Shown: one piece after another, positions 28,082-36,896 of the stretch
Layout of the letters: each line of letters opens with the position of its first letter
Position numbering within the stretch: the stretch's first letter is position 1
Source: Wolbachia endosymbiont (group A) of Pogonocherus hispidulus
GTDB lineage: Bacteria > Pseudomonadota > Alphaproteobacteria > Rickettsiales > Anaplasmataceae
Direction: 5' to 3'
NCBI RefSeq assembly: GCF_964028195.1
Contig: NZ_OZ034750.1
Location: forward strand, 1-64,000
Length of the DNA stretch: 64,000 nucleotides
Made by a program: the position numbers and the translations under genes
The notes under the pieces: model-generated
Told to the model about the DNA's origin: nothing
The model's database searches: none
Seen by the model: only the letters and a program-made list of their open reading frames with translations

Positions 28082-28756
28082 CTAGAAATTAAACGCTACT
28101 CCAGCTTCTGCACCAACAGTGCTGTAAAGAACTGCATGTCCTCCTTTATCTTTTTTACTAGCATCGCTATCGAAATTAGCACCATAAGAACCGAAATAAC
28201 GAGCTCCAGCATAAAGCTTGATTTCTGGAGTTACATCATAGCTAACACCAGCTTTTACTTGACCAGCAAAACCAAATTTACTGTTTTGATCATTTATAGC
28301 GGTTTTCAAAGGAGTGCTAATATACGCTGCACCAACACCAACACCAATGTATGGAGTGATAGGCATATCTTCAATTGCTACATCGTAATAAACGTTAACT
28401 AGTCCTGAAATTGCTGTTAAATTATCTGCAACTGTATCACCTACTACATCTGCATCTTTATTCAACCATGAGTAAAGTCCTTCAACGTCAACCCTGATGT
28501 CGTCCATTTTATAACCAAACGCACCACCGCCAGCTATAAAAGATGCTTTTAAGGGACTATTATTGTCTTTGCCTGATTTATGTGCAATACCATCAACTTT
28601 TGTGAAAAGAGGTAAAAATTCACCATTGTATTGCAAACGAACGTAGTAGCTAGTTTCTTCATCACTTATTGGACCAACAGGATCTGAAAAAGCAGAGTTT
28701 GATAAACTTAGCAACGTTGCTAAAGCGGCTGCTGAAAAAAACTTTTTATAATGCAT
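28082..28756 (-). CDS. wsp: Wolbachia surface protein
   Basis: Major outer-membrane protein of Wolbachia, a beta-barrel of the surface antigen MSP4/OMP-1 family. The signal peptide runs through SNSAFS with cleavage before DPVGPISDEET. Conserved blocks SFIAGGGAFGYKMDDIRVDVEG, PITPYIGVGVGAAYIS and the C-terminal STVGAEAGVAFNF are present. The variable stretches lie near residues 58-68, 95-110, 150-158 and 195-210. The protein ends in F, as beta-barrel proteins do. It is single, with a gap of over 160 bp upstream where its promoter should be. Confidence 0.98.
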   Translation of the reverse strand: MHYKKFFSAAALATLLSLSNSAFSDPVGPISDEETSYYVRLQYNGEFLPLFTKVDGIAHKSGKDNNSPLKASFIAGGGAFGYKMDDIRVDVEGLYSWLNKDADVVGDTVADNLTAISGLVNVYYDVAIEDMPITPYIGVGVGAAYISTPLKTAINDQNSKFGFAGQVKAGVSYDVTPEIKLYAGARYFGSYGANFDSDASKKDKGGHAVLYSTVGAEAGVAFNF

Positions 28757-28929
28757 AATTGTCCTCGTAAAAAAAATTAAAATTCCACTTTAGCAGTCTA
28801 AGTAACAACTAAAGTTAAGTCAAGTGCTAACTTAATAACACAAAATATTCTACATTTTAACTAATTTTTAGAAGAAGACAAAGATTTTATTAATGAATAA
28901 ATAGAGTTACACGACTTTTGATTTTTTGG

Positions 28930-29011
28930 TATAGCTAACACAGGTAAGATTTACTATCGAAAGACCTCGTCATCCCGCTACTTGTTAGCGGGATCTAGAG
29001 ATACCGCGGCA
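28930..29011. repeat. Left half of a palindromic element split by IS110
   Basis: TATAGCTAACACAGGTAAG (28930 on), then CGTCATCCCGCTACTTGTTAGCGGG and GATACCGCGGC to 29011. The expected other half, ending ATGACGTGTTAGCTATA, is at 29802-29820. The IS110 remnant lies between. Confidence 0.65.
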
Positions 29012-29801
29012 GTTGTAAGTTAAAAATATGTTATAAAAGAAACAAGAGGGAAGATAACTCTACTCACTATAGGAATAGCGGGCGTGTGCGACCGACGCGG
29101 CGTTGGTGTTATAAACCGTTTATATCAAGGTACACTAGCCCTCGATACGTTTGAATAGTTGCATGGGACATATGTATGCACCCGTTTACAATCTTAAATC
29201 AATAAACTATCGAGGTTATTAATATGGTTACATCTTACCAAAATTTTATTGGCATTGACATCGGAAAATTTAAAATGTTGTTGCGGTTCACACACAGAAG
29301 AGTGTTGTCGAATTTGATAATAATGCTTCTGGTTGGCAACAATTGTTTAAAAAGTTTTCAGATATCTTACCTAATTCTTTAGTAACTTTAGAAAATACAG
29401 GGAATTGGTTTATCGCATTTTCTTAGATAAAGATCTAGAGTTACAGAAGCGCCAAAAAATTCTGAGAACAGTGCCAGGCAAAGTTATCTCAAGATTTTGT
29501 GTGTCTGATGCCAGAGCTTGGCTACTTAAACAGAAAAGAAGTAGCAAGTCTTGCTGGCGCATCCAAAAGAAAGTGGAAAAGCTATTGGTTATCGAAGAAT
29601 AACAGGCGGTAGAAGCAATGTTCGTACTAACGGCTGCAATGGCTGCTGCAAAGTCCAAATCGTTGTTTGATATAAAATTTTTCTATGATAAATTAGGGTG
29701 TTTATTGTCAAAAATGCATTTTCTAATTGAATAAAAATACAAAATTATAAACAAGAGTTGTAATAAAACTAAATTCAAAAAATTTAAAAAAAACATAGTT
29801 G
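29012..29801 (+). mobile_element. IS110-family element remnant
   Basis: About 790 bp lie between the two halves of a palindromic element. The interior holds a broken IS110 transposase and AT-rich ends. The left flank before the ORF (29012-29223), with GCGGGCGTGTGCGACCGACG, probably includes the IS end and bridge-RNA-type region; I cannot prove that. IS110 members commonly target palindromic repeats, which fits this insertion site. Confidence 0.6.
29224..29697 (+). pseudogene. IS110 transposase fragment with frameshifts and internal deletion
   Basis: Starts MVTSYQNFIGIDIGKFK, the DEDD-type N terminus. A one-base loss near 29275 shifts the frame, after which VVAVHTQKSVVEFDNNASGW is readable. 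Near 29400 it jumps to LRTVPGKVIS, a C-terminal motif, so most of the middle is deleted. Another shift separates PELGYLNRKEVASLAGASK from YRRITGGRSNVRT. Total length is under half of an intact transposase. It cannot be functional. Confidence 0.8.
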
Positions 29802-29825
29802 ATATGACGTGTTAGCTATAAAACC

Positions 29826-30329
29826 CTATTTTTCATACCACTCATTTATAAGTTTATTGATATCAGAATCTATAAAATCCTTTAGTGGCTGCCTGGTTTT
29901 TATCTCAACATTTTTAGGGATGCACCTATCTTTACATATCGCATAATTTATATGGAAGTTAAGGTCAATATACCCTTGATTTGAAAACACATTCATCTTA
30001 AAGGGAAATAATACCATATCCTCATATACGTTACTGATAAATATCTCTTTTCCTACTTTATCTCTATGTTCCTTTGGAGTAGGCCAATAAATATCTATGT
30101 TTAATGTGTTACCCTTACAATCAAAAGAAGTGGGAAGACCGAAATCTCCAGGATCTTTATAATATATGTGCCAGCCTGGTTCTACTGTAACCTTTATTGC
30201 ACCTTTAAGAGTGAGGCTTGCTTCATTTATCTCGCCAATAAGTAAATCAAATTTTGCAATTTCCTCGTCAGCATATAGTTGAGTGCAAGAAAAAAATAAA
30301 AACAATATTAAATATATATGTATTTTCAT
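29826..30329 (-). CDS. Periplasmic DsbD N-terminal-domain-like protein, 167 aa
   Basis: Signal peptide MKIHIYLILFLFFSCTQLYA is followed by a beta-rich domain. LKGAIKVTVEPGWHIYYKDPGDFGLPTSF matches the start of the DsbD alpha (thiol:disulfide interchange) domain family. The cysteine pair is in NYAICKDRCIPKNVE (CxxxC). It is a stand-alone domain without the membrane and thioredoxin parts of DsbD. It is likely a redox partner for envelope protein or cytochrome maturation; that role is inferred. Confidence 0.75.
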   Translation of the reverse strand: MKIHIYLILFLFFSCTQLYADEEIAKFDLLIGEINEASLTLKGAIKVTVEPGWHIYYKDPGDFGLPTSFDCKGNTLNIDIYWPTPKEHRDKVGKEIFISNVYEDMVLFPFKMNVFSNQGYIDLNFHINYAICKDRCIPKNVEIKTRQPLKDFIDSDINKLINEWYEK

Positions 30330-30424
30330 TAAGGCAAATTTCTCCTTTTATAGAGAAAGTAATTTGGATTTTAATTATTATATTTAATAGCATTATATAG
30401 ATTATTTATTAATATAGCATTATG

Positions 30425-30551
30425 CTATAGCTAAACTGACTTAGATTTACCGACAATCTGAAAAACGACAAATTCGTCATTCCGCTACTTGTTAGCGGAA
30501 TCTATGCCGAGATATCGCGGCGGTATGACGTGTTGCTTGGGTCAGCTATAG
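30425..30551. repeat. Complete palindromic element with CTATAG terminal repeats
   Basis: Left end CTATAGCTAAACTGAC, right end GGGTCAGCTATAG. Core at 30475-30530 is GTCATTCCGCTACTTG-TTAGCGG...ATATCGCGGCGGTATGAC. About 127 bp. It is the cleanest uninterrupted copy in the window. Nothing else is seen between the DsbD-like gene and the groEL 3' end. Confidence 0.65.
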
Positions 30552-30705
30552 TATAAGTATACTAGGGGTTATAGTTTTCTTATGCTGCCTTTTTGTTATT
30601 AGACAACCACAATATAAAGGAGTGAAACGGATGCAAACAGTAGTGCATTTCTGCACCAAACGTATTACCTTTAACGAATAGTAAAATGTGAGATTTTTTG
30701 GAACT

Positions 30706-30729
30706 ACCGTGGAGCAATTGCTCCACGGT
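30706..30729 (-). terminator. Perfect 24-bp palindrome just after groEL
   Basis: ACCGTGGAGCAA/TTGCTCCACGGT is a perfect inverted repeat 10 bp after the groEL stop codon. As RNA it gives a strong hairpin. On the groEL strand it is followed by AGTTCCAAAAAAT, not a T-run, so it is not a textbook intrinsic terminator. It may stabilise the mRNA 3' end or act with Rho. Confidence 0.45.
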
Positions 30730-30739
30730 TTCACTCTAC

Positions 30740-32389
30740 TCAGAATCCACCCATGCCGCCCATTTCTCCTGCGCCCATAGGAGATGAAGCATTTTCTTTG
30801 CTTGGTACATCAACTATCATAGATTCAGTAGTAATCAGCACACTCGCAACAGATATCGCTGTTTCAAAAGCAACACGCACCACTTTTGCTGGATCAATCA
30901 CACCAGCTGTAAATGCATTAGCGTAATTCATAGCCTCAACGTTGTATATAAGCTCTTTATCATTCTGCTTAATCAAATAGTCAATTATAACAGCAGATTC
31001 AAGACCAGCATTTTTAACTAACCTTCTAATTGGAGCACTGAGAACTTTCTTGATAATGTTTATGCCTATTTGCTCTTCGTCACTTGCACCTTTTAATTTG
31101 TCGAGAACAGATGAAGCATAAAGAAGTGCAACTCCACCACCTGGAACTATGCCTTCTTCAATTGCAGCTCTTGTTGCATGCAGCGCATCTTCAACTCTAT
31201 CTCTACGTTCTTTAACTTCCACTTCAGTTGCTCCACCAACTTTTAGCACAGCAACACCACCTGATAATTTCGCTAAACGTTCTCTTAGCTTTTCTTTATC
31301 ATAATCAGAAGTTGAAGTTTCAATTTGAGATTTGATCTGCTCGATTCTAGCTTTCACGCTGTCAGAATCGCTATTTTCGCTGACAACTGTGGTATTATCT
31401 TTAGTAATTTTAACATTTTTAGCAGTACCAAGATCATCAAGTGTCAGATCTTCCATCTTGATTCCAAGTTCATCTTTTATGACGTACTTAGCACCAGTCA
31501 AAGTTGCTATGTCTTCGAGCATCTCCTTTCTTCTGTCACCAAAACCTGGAGCTTTTACTGCAGCAACTTTTAAACCACCACGCAATTTATTGATAACTAA
31601 AGTGCTTAATGCTTCACCTTCGATATCCTCTGCAATAATAACCAAAGGTTTACCAGATTTAACAACAGCTTCAAGAATAGGAAGTAAAGGTTGAATAATA
31701 TTTAATTTTTTCTCTGTAATTAATAGATAAGGATTATCAAGCTCCACGATCATTTTTTCATTATTTGTAATAAAATACGGAGAAAGATAACCGCGATCAA
31801 ATTGCATGCCAGTAGTCAGCTCAACTTCTAACTCTTTTGAACCTTTACTTTCTTCAACAGTTATTACACCCTCTTTTCCAACTTTTTTCACGGAATCAGC
31901 AATACTGTTACCTATATCCTTATCACCATTTGCAGAAATTATTGCAACTTGTGCCACTTCGTCTATTTTCTCTAGAGAAATTGTACGAGACATTGACGTA
32001 ATTTCCTTTAATATTACATCTTTTGCCTTCTGTATTCCGTTTTTAATACCAACACGATCGTTTCCAGCAGCAATTGATTTTGAAGCTTCCATTATCATGT
32101 TGCTAGTTAATATTGAGCACGTTGTTGTACCATCACCAACTTTGTCGTTACATTGAGAACAACTTTGGGCAAAGATGCTTGCTATTGCAGCATTTAGTGG
32201 TTTTTCAGGCTTGATACCCTTCATCACCTTATAACCATCTTTTGTAATTTCTGGTGCTCCATAGGGCTTATTAATCCCTACTGTTTTTCCTCTAGGTCCC
32301 GCAGTTATTGCTACCGTTGAATCCACTATTGCTGCGACTTCACGAAAGGCTTCTTGCAACTGCTCACCTGATACTACTACATTAGTCAT
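30740..32389 (-). CDS. groEL: Chaperonin GroEL (60 kDa)
   Basis: The ring chaperonin that folds proteins with GroES and ATP. Motifs include [51 protein letters not shown], and a C-terminal glycine/methionine tail (MGGMGGF). The frame opens at a GTG at 32398, but that GTG is part of the GAGGTG Shine-Dalgarno; ATG at 32389 ([10 protein letters not shown]) is the right start. It follows groES on the same strand with a 100-bp gap. Confidence 0.97.
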   Translation of the reverse strand: MTNVVVSGEQLQEAFREVAAIVDSTVAITAGPRGKTVGINKPYGAPEITKDGYKVMKGIKPEKPLNAAIASIFAQSCSQCNDKVGDGTTTCSILTSNMIMEASKSIAAGNDRVGIKNGIQKAKDVILKEITSMSRTISLEKIDEVAQVAIISANGDKDIGNSIADSVKKVGKEGVITVEESKGSKELEVELTTGMQFDRGYLSPYFITNNEKMIVELDNPYLLITEKKLNIIQPLLPILEAVVKSGKPLVIIAEDIEGEALSTLVINKLRGGLKVAAVKAPGFGDRRKEMLEDIATLTGAKYVIKDELGIKMEDLTLDDLGTAKNVKITKDNTTVVSENSDSDSVKARIEQIKSQIETSTSDYDKEKLRERLAKLSGGVAVLKVGGATEVEVKERRDRVEDALHATRAAIEEGIVPGGGVALLYASSVLDKLKGASDEEQIGINIIKKVLSAPIRRLVKNAGLESAVIIDYLIKQNDKELIYNVEAMNYANAFTAGVIDPAKVVRVAFETAISVASVLITTESMIVDVPSKENASSPMGAGEMGGMGGF

Positions 32390-32489
32390 TTTTATCACCT
32401 CTTGTTAATAAAAAATTTAGAAAACTATGATAAAACCATTTACAATGCGCTATGTTGCGCTTTGTTTCAGTTTAGTAAAATAAAGACTG

Positions 32490-32780
32490 CTATTTAATGA
32501 CAGCAAGTATATCGGACTCTTTCATCACGATAAGCTTTTCATCATTATGTTCTATTTCTGTACCAGCCCATTGACGATAGAACACTTTATCACCAGCCTT
32601 TACAGTTAAAGCTACACGTTCGCCATTTGAGTTGCGTGAACCTTCACCAGTTGCTACAATTTCACCTTTAGTAGGTTTCTTTTCAGCACTTGATGGAAGC
32701 ATAATTCCACCTTGCTTTTCCTCGCTAATAGGCTTGATCAGCACGCTATCATCCAATACATTTAAACTTATACTTGACAT
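32490..32780 (-). CDS. groES: Co-chaperonin GroES (10 kDa)
   Basis: Heptameric lid of GroEL. The mobile loop region ([20 protein letters not shown]) and the roof motif [14 protein letters not shown] are visible. Length of 96 residues is normal. It is first in the groES-groEL operon and has a GAGAGGAAAAG leader. A sigma-32-like promoter lies about 30-65 bp upstream. Confidence 0.97.
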   Translation of the reverse strand: MSSISLNVLDDSVLIKPISEEKQGGIMLPSSAEKKPTKGEIVATGEGSRNSNGERVALTVKAGDKVFYRQWAGTEIEHNDEKLIVMKESDILAVIK

Positions 32781-32810
32781 TTGCTTTTCCTCTCAACAAA
32801 TTAACCTATA

Positions 32811-32846
32811 GCTTTATATATATACTCGTAAGTTAGATTTCAAGGG
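32811..32846 (-). promoter_or_regulatory. Heat-shock (sigma-32-like) promoter of groESL
   Basis: On the minus strand, CCCTTGAAATC at 32836-32846 contains CTTGAAA, the sigma-32 -35 motif. It is followed after about 14 bp by TATATATATA (32815-32824) as a -10 region. The -10 lacks the CCCCAT of E. coli sigma-32 sites but is AT-shifted as expected in this genome. rpoH is present in the same window. Confidence 0.5.
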
Positions 32847-32954
32847 CTGGAGCTTGTAAAATATGCATGCCATTATAAAATATGCACGCCAAAAGCAGTT
32901 TCTAAAAGAGCCTAATGTTATATAATAAAATTTAGATTTATTTATAGAGATTTC

Positions 32955-33761
32955 ATGAGTTATATACCATTCTTAAGTCGTGGTGTGATAGTGCTATATG
33001 GGCCTGATACTAGAGATTTTCTGCAGGGCATTATAACCAATGATATTAATAAATTGGATAGCCAAAAAGCCATTTACTCTTTATTACTTAGCCCTCAAGG
33101 AAAATATCTATATGATTTTTTTCTTATTGAATATGGTAAATACACCCTCTTGGAGTGCGAAAATGTGCACTTACAGCAAATAATCGAGAAACTAGATTTA
33201 CTTAAAACTTATTTGAGGGTGAAGATTAAAGACATTAGTGCACTATATAAGGTTGGAGTTTTGTTTGATACTAAGTTGGCGGAGTGTAGTAGTAAGTCAC
33301 AAGTTATTTTTCAAGATCCAAGGCACAAGCTGCTAGGAATGAGGATCATACATAAAGATGAAATGAAAGAGCCGGTTGGGGATTTTACTCAGTATGAAAA
33401 AGTTAGAATTCAAAATCTCGTTCCAGATGGAGCAAAAGATATGGTACAAAATTCATCGTTCCCACTGCAATATTTAATCGATAAGGCAAACGGTATAAGC
33501 TTTAATAAGGGGTGTTATGTAGGTCAGGAAGTCGTAAATCGAATGAGCAGACAAGAAATATTCAGAAGAAAACTTTATCTTGTTGAGGGGGATAACGCAC
33601 TTCCAGATATTGGCACTAAAGTGACAAATGAAAATAATGAGGAAATAGGGGAACTGCGCTCTAGTGTAGACAACATTGGACTTGCATTGCTTAATACTCA
33701 AAAAAGTCATGCAAATTTATATGTCGATGGGGTTAAGTGCGTTAAGACGTTGAAGTCTTAA
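32955..33761 (+). CDS. ygfZ: YgfZ/GcvT-like folate-binding protein
   Basis: A 268-residue tetrahydrofolate-binding protein that helps iron-sulfur cluster enzymes mature. The family hallmark KGCYVGQEVVNRM is at residues ~186-198, with the functional cysteine. The N-terminal region RGVIVLYGPDTRDFLQGIITNDI also matches. It is divergent from groES. Assignment to YgfZ rather than glycine cleavage T protein rests on the short length and the KGCYxGQE motif. Confidence 0.88.
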   Translation: MSYIPFLSRGVIVLYGPDTRDFLQGIITNDINKLDSQKAIYSLLLSPQGKYLYDFFLIEYGKYTLLECENVHLQQIIEKLDLLKTYLRVKIKDISALYKVGVLFDTKLAECSSKSQVIFQDPRHKLLGMRIIHKDEMKEPVGDFTQYEKVRIQNLVPDGAKDMVQNSSFPLQYLIDKANGISFNKGCYVGQEVVNRMSRQEIFRRKLYLVEGDNALPDIGTKVTNENNEEIGELRSSVDNIGLALLNTQKSHANLYVDGVKCVKTLKS

Positions 33762-33902
33762 GGTAGCGCATATAGAAACGAAAAACTTATTTTATGGCCT
33801 AGCGTCACGCACTGGAATAACATCATTTACGATGTAACATTTATTACTTTTGCAGACACAATTTACATGCTATAATTGAATCTTCATAGTTGGTAAATTG
33901 GA

Positions 33903-34364
33903 GTGCAAAGAAGTAAAATTAAAGTAGAAATAAAAAGATTATCACACGGAGAAGACTTGTCTCTTCCATGTTATGCAACTACGCAGAGTGCTGGTATGGA
34001 TCTTTACGCTGCATTGAATGACTCTGCTGTTTTAAATCCACTTGAAAGATTACTTGTTCCAACTGGAATTGTGATTGCAATACCAAACGGTTTTGAGGGG
34101 CAAATCCGCCCACGTTCTGGTCTTGCTGCAAAACATGGAATCACTGTCTTAAACTCTCCTGGCACTATAGACTCTGATTATCGAGGTGAGGTTAAAATTT
34201 GCCTAATTAATTTAAGTAATCAGTCGTATGAGATAAAAAGAGGGGATAGAATCGCACAAATCCTTATTTCTCCTGTATCTCAGGTAATTTGGGATGACAG
34301 AGAAGAATTCTGCACAGAAGAAACCGGTCGCAATGCAGGGGGCTTTGGCTCAAGTGGTAGGTAA
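33903..34364 (+). CDS. dut: Deoxyuridine 5'-triphosphate nucleotidohydrolase
   Basis: Hydrolyses dUTP to dUMP, preventing uracil in DNA and feeding thymidylate synthesis. All five trimeric dUTPase motifs are visible: SAGMDLYA, RPRSGLA, GTIDSDYRGE, RGDRIAQ and GRNAGGFGSSGR. Length of 153 residues is normal. The start appears to be GTG at 33903, with GGAG overlapping just before it, so initiation may be weak. Confidence 0.95.
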   Translation: MQRSKIKVEIKRLSHGEDLSLPCYATTQSAGMDLYAALNDSAVLNPLERLLVPTGIVIAIPNGFEGQIRPRSGLAAKHGITVLNSPGTIDSDYRGEVKICLINLSNQSYEIKRGDRIAQILISPVSQVIWDDREEFCTEETGRNAGGFGSSGR

Positions 34365-34442
34365 CTTACAAAAAAGCTTAACTATGACAGTTTTTTTATA
34401 CACAATTCAAGCATATTAATATTTTATTAAACGAGGTCGTTT

Positions 34443-35087
34443 ATGCTAACTTTCAAAAATCATCGTGGTCAGTTCCACAAAACAAACACTGCACTTGTTG
34501 CACTTACTTCTTTGTATGTCATAGGCGCAGCAGTAGCACTTTCAGCACCATATTGGGTGTCTTCAACTTCCATGCTTGCTCCACTTGCAGCTTTTGCAGC
34601 TACACCACTTGGAATCGGTGTATTAGCATTTGTTGCTGTTGCACTGGTTAGTTTAGCAATATATTCCATCAACAAAAACAATGAAATATCTGAGTTGAAA
34701 GCTCCGAATATTGTTACTAGTAGTAATAAAATAATGTTACAATTAACAAAAGAAATGCATGAAGATATAAAAGCAAACAACCAAAACAAGAATGAAAAAG
34801 GTGAGGTTATAAAAGATGAATATCGTATAAACTTCAGCTTAGAAGGCAAAGATTACTATGTTACTGGTAAAATTGGTGACAGTGAAATGGAGTTTTATAA
34901 TATTGTGTTCTTAGATATAGATTCACTAGCAATGAAAAATGATAAGGGTGAGTTTAAGCTAATAGCAGATCAAAGTAAGAAATTGAAAGAATTAGGTTTA
35001 AACAAAGAGGAGAATAAAGGGGTTAACACTTATTTAGGCTCACTTATTGTTGAACAAGTTGCTTCTGAAGAAAAAGCAAAAAGCTAG
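34443..35087 (+). CDS. Hypothetical two-helix membrane protein, 214 aa
   Basis: I do not recognise this protein. ATG at 34443 has GAGG upstream. Two hydrophobic segments (about residues 15-40 and 48-75, rich in Ala and Leu) are followed by a soluble, lysine-rich domain of about 135 residues with NFSLEGKDYYVTGKIGD. A strong terminator follows. It lies 78 bp after dut. The layout suggests a membrane-anchored protein with the C-terminal domain on one side; its function is unknown. Confidence 0.7.
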   Translation: MLTFKNHRGQFHKTNTALVALTSLYVIGAAVALSAPYWVSSTSMLAPLAAFAATPLGIGVLAFVAVALVSLAIYSINKNNEISELKAPNIVTSSNKIMLQLTKEMHEDIKANNQNKNEKGEVIKDEYRINFSLEGKDYYVTGKIGDSEMEFYNIVFLDIDSLAMKNDKGEFKLIADQSKKLKELGLNKEENKGVNTYLGSLIVEQVASEEKAKS

Positions 35088-35099
35088 ACAGCTAAAATA

Positions 35100-35134
35100 A
35101 AAGAGGCAGGCTAAGTCTGCCTCTTTATTTTTTT
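35100..35134 (+). terminator. Intrinsic terminator
   Basis: AAAGAGGCAG and CTGCCTCTTT form a perfect 10-bp stem around loop GCTAAGT, followed by ATTTTTTT. It starts 12 bp after the stop of the membrane protein gene. This is the best textbook terminator in the window. Confidence 0.9.
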
Positions 35135-35191
35135 AGTGTCGGTTACTCAAATGACATCATTCATTATGGGAATTACCTTAAAAAATAAACT

Positions 35192-36632
35192 GTATCCGTT
35201 CAGGGGAGCGGCAAAATAGGTAGACAAGGTGATCTAAAAAGATAATCATAGAGCAAAAATGAGGTAATGTGGTAAACCTTTTAGAACTTTGCAAAAATTT
35301 ACAGCAAAAAATAGAAAAGTTAGAAGCAAAAATAGAAAGGCTGGAAAGAGAGAATGAAAGTTTAAAAGCAGAGAACAAGGCTTTAAAGATAGAGAACGCT
35401 GAGTTGAAAGAGAGGCTTGGTTTAAACTCGAAAAATTCATCTCTGCCAAGCTCTAAAGAATTATACAAAATAAAGAAGGACAAGCCAAAAAGCGAAAGGA
35501 ATATTGGCGTTCAGGTTGGGCACAATGGGCACTAAAATGGGCGCAGATGAAGTGGTAAAAGTAGAGTTGTCATCTACTTGCGAATGCGGAGGAGAGATTG
35601 CAATATGTGGGAAACCTTACATTCATCAAAAAGTTGATCTTCCGGAAATCAAGCCTTATGTAGTAGAATATCAATTAGAGCATGGTCGTTGTCGGAAATG
35701 CGGAAAAAGAAGAAGTAGCAAGTTACCAGAAAGTGTTACGCCAGAAACCAAGAGTTAAATCAGTAGTTGCAGCGTTAAGTGGGTTTTACAAGAATTCAAA
35801 GCGCGAAGTGGCTAGCATAATAAATGATATTTTTAATCTGAACATAAGTGTTGGTAGCGTATCAAATAGTGAATACAGAGTTGGATCAAAATGTAAAAAA
35901 ATATATGAACAAGTAGCACAAGAGGTAAGGAGTAGTGATGTTTTGCATATCGACGAAACCAGCCATTACAACAGAGGTAAACTTGGTTGGTGTTGGATAT
36001 TTGCTAGTGATCAAGCGAGTTTTGTTAAGTTGACAGAGTCAAGGGGAATGAAAGTTTTAAAAAATAGCGTGTTTTTTAATTATAAAAGCTTGGTAGTAAC
36101 CGACAGGTATGCAGCGTACAATTATTTTGCTGATGAAAAAAGGCAAATCTGTTGGGCACATTTATCAAGGGATTTTGAAACATAGTTGGAATATTGAAGT
36201 CAAAGTTCTCGGCTGTTACTTAAGAAATGTAGCTACTGAATTATTTGCACTAAAAAAAGCTTTACTAAAAAGTGAAATAGATGTTTTAAGATTTACCAGA
36301 CGTGCCAGAAAGTTGCGAAAACGTACAAGGTATTACTTGAAGCCGTTTACCTGAAGCAATTGGAGCTTCTCGAGTTGCAAAAAATATTTTGAAATCTGAA
36401 AGAATGATGTGGAATTTTTTAGATGATTTAGAAAATATTCCGCTGACAAATAACCACGCTGAACGGCAAATTCGGCATTATGTCGTTTATCGCAAAAATT
36501 CATATTTTACCCAATCGGAGCGAGGAACTTGAGCGGATAATTTCATTATACTTAACATGGAAACAAAAGGGGCTAAACCCTTTTCACAATCTCCTATCTA
36601 TCGTTTCTTAAACCACTCTGCTGAACGGATAC
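35192..36632 (+). mobile_element. IS66-family insertion sequence, degraded
   Basis: Ends are GTATCCGTTCAGGGGAGCGGC (left) and the inverse of GTATCCGTTCAGCAGAG (right, to 36632). Inside is a frameshifted TnpC-type transposase. No 8-bp target duplication is seen at its borders (AATAAACT versus GATAAGAG), so the element may have recombined. The accessory orfs (tnpA/tnpB) of full IS66 elements are absent. Confidence 0.75.
35269..36530 (+). pseudogene. IS66 transposase (TnpC), broken by frameshifts
   Basis: An N-terminal coiled coil (KIEKLEAKIERLERENESLK) and the Zn-type region (CECGGEIAICGK, CRKCGKRR) are in successive frames. The DDE core begins RVKSVVAALSGFYKNSKREV, with LHIDETSHYNRGKLGWCWIF and VVTDRYAAYNYF readable. 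The C-terminal NNHAERQIRHYVVYRKNS is in yet another frame. At least three frameshifts break it, near 35530, 35740 and 36180, plus a disruption near 36350. Confidence 0.85.
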
Positions 36633-36655
36633 GATAAGAGATTGTGAAAAGGGTT

Positions 36656-36839
36656 GTATCCGTTCAGCGGAGCGGCAGAAAGTGGTTGAGAGATAAGCGA
36701 AAGGACTTCAAATGATCCATTTTTCACCTCAAATTGTGTAAAGTGTAAAAAAATCAACCACATTACACCGTATTTGGCCCGTTTTATTCTAACGATTTTG
36801 TTTGTTCAGCCATTTTCTGCCGCTCCGCTGAACAGATAC
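36656..36839. mobile_element. 184-bp non-autonomous IS66-derived MITE with 8-bp target duplication
   Basis: Terminal inverted repeats of about 30 bp start GTATCCGTTCAGCGGAGCGG at 36656 and, inverted, GTATCTGTTCAGCGGAGCGG at 36839. The first 12 bases of the left end match the nearby IS66 end. The element is flanked on both sides by AAAGGGTT (36648-36655 and 36840-36847), a perfect 8-bp duplication, the size IS66 makes. No ORF is inside. Confidence 0.85.
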
Positions 36840-36896
36840 AAAGGGTTTAGCTTTTGGCCTATGATCTCTTTAAATGACAGAATTTCACTACAAAAC

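Noticed and set aside
30546..30734. A 62-residue minus-strand ORF after groEL
   Set aside because: Contains the 24-bp palindrome and AT-rich sequence; no Shine-Dalgarno and no recognisable features.
35178..35483. Minus-strand ORFs across the IS66 left end
   Set aside because: Antisense of the transposase coiled coil; composition is low-complexity (F, S, L rich).
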